Part shown: positions 6,736 through 7,423 of the stretch, piece after piece
Numbering within the stretch: position 1 is the first letter of the stretch
Layout of the letters: the number at the start of each line of letters is the position of its first letter
NCBI GenBank assembly: GCA_050742455.1
Contig: JBOGIG010000009.1
Coordinates: forward strand, 1 to 7,423
From: JBOGIG01 sp050742455
Lineage (GTDB): Bacteria > Actinomycetota > Acidimicrobiia > Acidimicrobiales > JBOGIG01
DNA: 7,423 nt
Direction of reading: 5' to 3'
Notes under the pieces: generated by a model
The model's database searches: none
Seen by the model: only the letters and a program-made list of their open reading frames with translations
What the model was told of the DNA's origin: nothing
Program-made: the position numbers and the translations under genes

Positions 6736-7194
6736 ATGGTGAAGTTGGGCCGGCGCGCCGGGGTCACTCAGAGCGTGGTAAGCGCCTACGAATCAGGTTC
6801 ACGGAAGCCGGCTCTGCCAATGCTGGAGCGTTTGGTGCAGGCCGCTGGATTCGAGCTTGACATCCAACTCCGGCAGCGACACTTGGGCGGGACGACGTTC
6901 GGCGGGACGTTGGCCGAGCGTCTCCGCTGTCATGGCCAGGAGGTTCGTTTGATCGCGGGCCGCTACGGGTTATCCAACCTGCGGATCTTCGGCAGTGTGG
7001 CACGCGGTGACGAAGGCGCTGATAGCGATGTCGACCTGCTAGTCAGCGTGGCGCCGGGAGTGTCATTGATGAGCCTGGCCCGTTGCCAGCGCGACCTCGA
7101 AGCACTGCTCGGCGCCAGAGTGGATCTGATACCGGTAGACGACCTAAAGGACGGAGTGAGAGAAGCGGCTCTCGCCGACGCTCGGGCCATATGA
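6736..7194 (+). CDS. XRE helix-turn-helix / MNT nucleotidyltransferase fusion, antitoxin-like, N-terminally short
   Basis: The first 45 or so residues carry the second and third helices of an XRE-type DNA-binding domain (LGRRAGVTQSVVSAYESGSR, 4-23). The first helix expected in this family is absent. After a Gly/Thr linker (50-58), residues about 60-152 form a minimal nucleotidyltransferase domain with the complete signature GSVARG...DSDVD: G86, S87, ten residues, D98 and D100, with the third acidic residue D130 in ARVDLIP. In type VII toxin-antitoxin pairs such MNT proteins adenylylate a HEPN RNase toxin encoded directly downstream; the fused HTH would autoregulate the operon. No HEPN gene follows here. 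The ATG at 6736 has no clear ribosome site. An in-frame ATG at 6688 gives nine codons and then TGA (6715-6717), so the original N-terminus may be broken. The catalytic part looks intact; in vivo function is uncertain. Confidence 0.8.
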   Translation: MVKLGRRAGVTQSVVSAYESGSRKPALPMLERLVQAAGFELDIQLRQRHLGGTTFGGTLAERLRCHGQEVRLIAGRYGLSNLRIFGSVARGDEGADSDVDLLVSVAPGVSLMSLARCQRDLEALLGARVDLIPVDDLKDGVREAALADARAI

Positions 7195-7220
7195 GCCGCC
7201 ATGAAATTGGCCATCGATGA
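7191..7220 (+). pseudogene. Nine-codon ORF coupled to the MNT gene, possible HEPN toxin remnant
   Basis: An ATG at 7191 overlaps the MNT stop as ATGA, the arrangement expected for a downstream HEPN toxin, but the frame stops after MSRHEIGHR. Reading on past the stop gives only about 25 codons, which run into the terminator. The peptide is too short for homology; calling it a toxin remnant rests on position only. Confidence 0.25.
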
Positions 7221-7249
7221 CGGCTAACCGAACGGATAGCCGCCTTTTT
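7221..7249 (+). terminator. Intrinsic (Rho-independent) terminator after the MNT gene
   Basis: CGGCTA (7221-7226) pairs with TAGCCG (7237-7242). After an A-A mismatch two more C-G pairs close a GAAC loop. Five T residues (7245-7249) follow two bases after the stem. The T-tract is on the right side only, so it acts on + strand transcripts, separating the MNT gene from the convergent minus-strand gene. Confidence 0.75.
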
Positions 7250-7293
7250 GAATAGATGGTTATGTCGATCACCGCGGCAGTTCACTTGACCGA

Positions 7294-7423
7294 TCAATTC
7301 AAGGTGCGGAACACCATTCCGGTGCGCGGCTTGGGGTGGAAGTACGTGGTCTTGGGGGGCATGCGCTCGCCTCCGGTGGCGGTAGCGGCCACCTGAGCGA
7401 TCGTGGGCGGACGCAAGAGCACC
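7294..7423 (-). CDS. DUF1015-family protein, C-terminal fragment
   Basis: The minus strand is open from the right window edge to a TGA at 7294-7296, giving 42 residues. They begin VLLRPPTIAQVAA and contain GERMPPKTTYFHPKPRTGMVF, ending RTLN. This matches my memory of the conserved C-terminal signature of DUF1015 proteins (LLRP...GERMPPKTT-F-PKP-TG-V-R). The family's biochemical role is not established, and its full length is about 400 residues, so most of the gene lies outside. It converges on the MNT gene. No T-rich terminator is seen just after its stop on the minus strand. Confidence 0.75.
   Translation of the reverse strand, partial: VLLRPPTIAQVAATATGGERMPPKTTYFHPKPRTGMVFRTLN

Overview
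The window is GC-rich (about two thirds G+C in a hand count inside korA) and densely coding, with GTG and TTG starts and short gaps or overlaps. Gene content points to a high-GC actinobacterium. An acidimicrobial lineage is my best guess, but nothing here proves it.

Layout: (1) Bases 1-981 carry the 3' part of a tetratricopeptide-repeat (TPR) gene whose frame is still open at base 1. Its N-terminal part is rich in Arg-Asp dipeptides. (2) A tandem array with a 34-bp period (966-1078) starts inside the last codons of that gene and runs toward the next promoter region. (3) Bases 1143-6107 hold four tightly packed + strand genes: a 350-residue class I fructose-bisphosphate aldolase of the FbaB type, a patatin-like lipid hydrolase overlapping its end, and korA and korB, the two subunits of a 2-oxoacid:ferredoxin oxidoreductase (probably for 2-oxoglutarate), which share an ATGA junction. 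(4) Bases 6108-7250 are different. Local G+C falls to about 51% at 6301-6420. There is a lipoprotein-like gene with signs of a lost start codon and a frameshift, then a helix-turn-helix/minimal nucleotidyltransferase (MNT) fusion with a shortened DNA-binding domain. Where a HEPN toxin partner would be expected there are only nine codons, then a good intrinsic terminator. (5) At the right edge, on the minus strand, is the C-terminus of a DUF1015-family protein.

The aldolase, patatin and KorAB genes may be cotranscribed. Together they could serve growth on lipids: acyl hydrolysis, a ferredoxin-linked 2-oxoglutarate step in the TCA cycle, and gluconeogenic aldol condensation. This is inference from family knowledge and gene order.

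I see no clearly undescribed system. The points most worth checking are the 34-bp array born at a stop codon, the apparently decaying MNT/HEPN locus, the damaged lipoprotein gene, and the lipid/KorAB/aldolase cluster. No stretch longer than 300 bases lacks a gene; the largest gap (982-1142) holds the tandem repeats.
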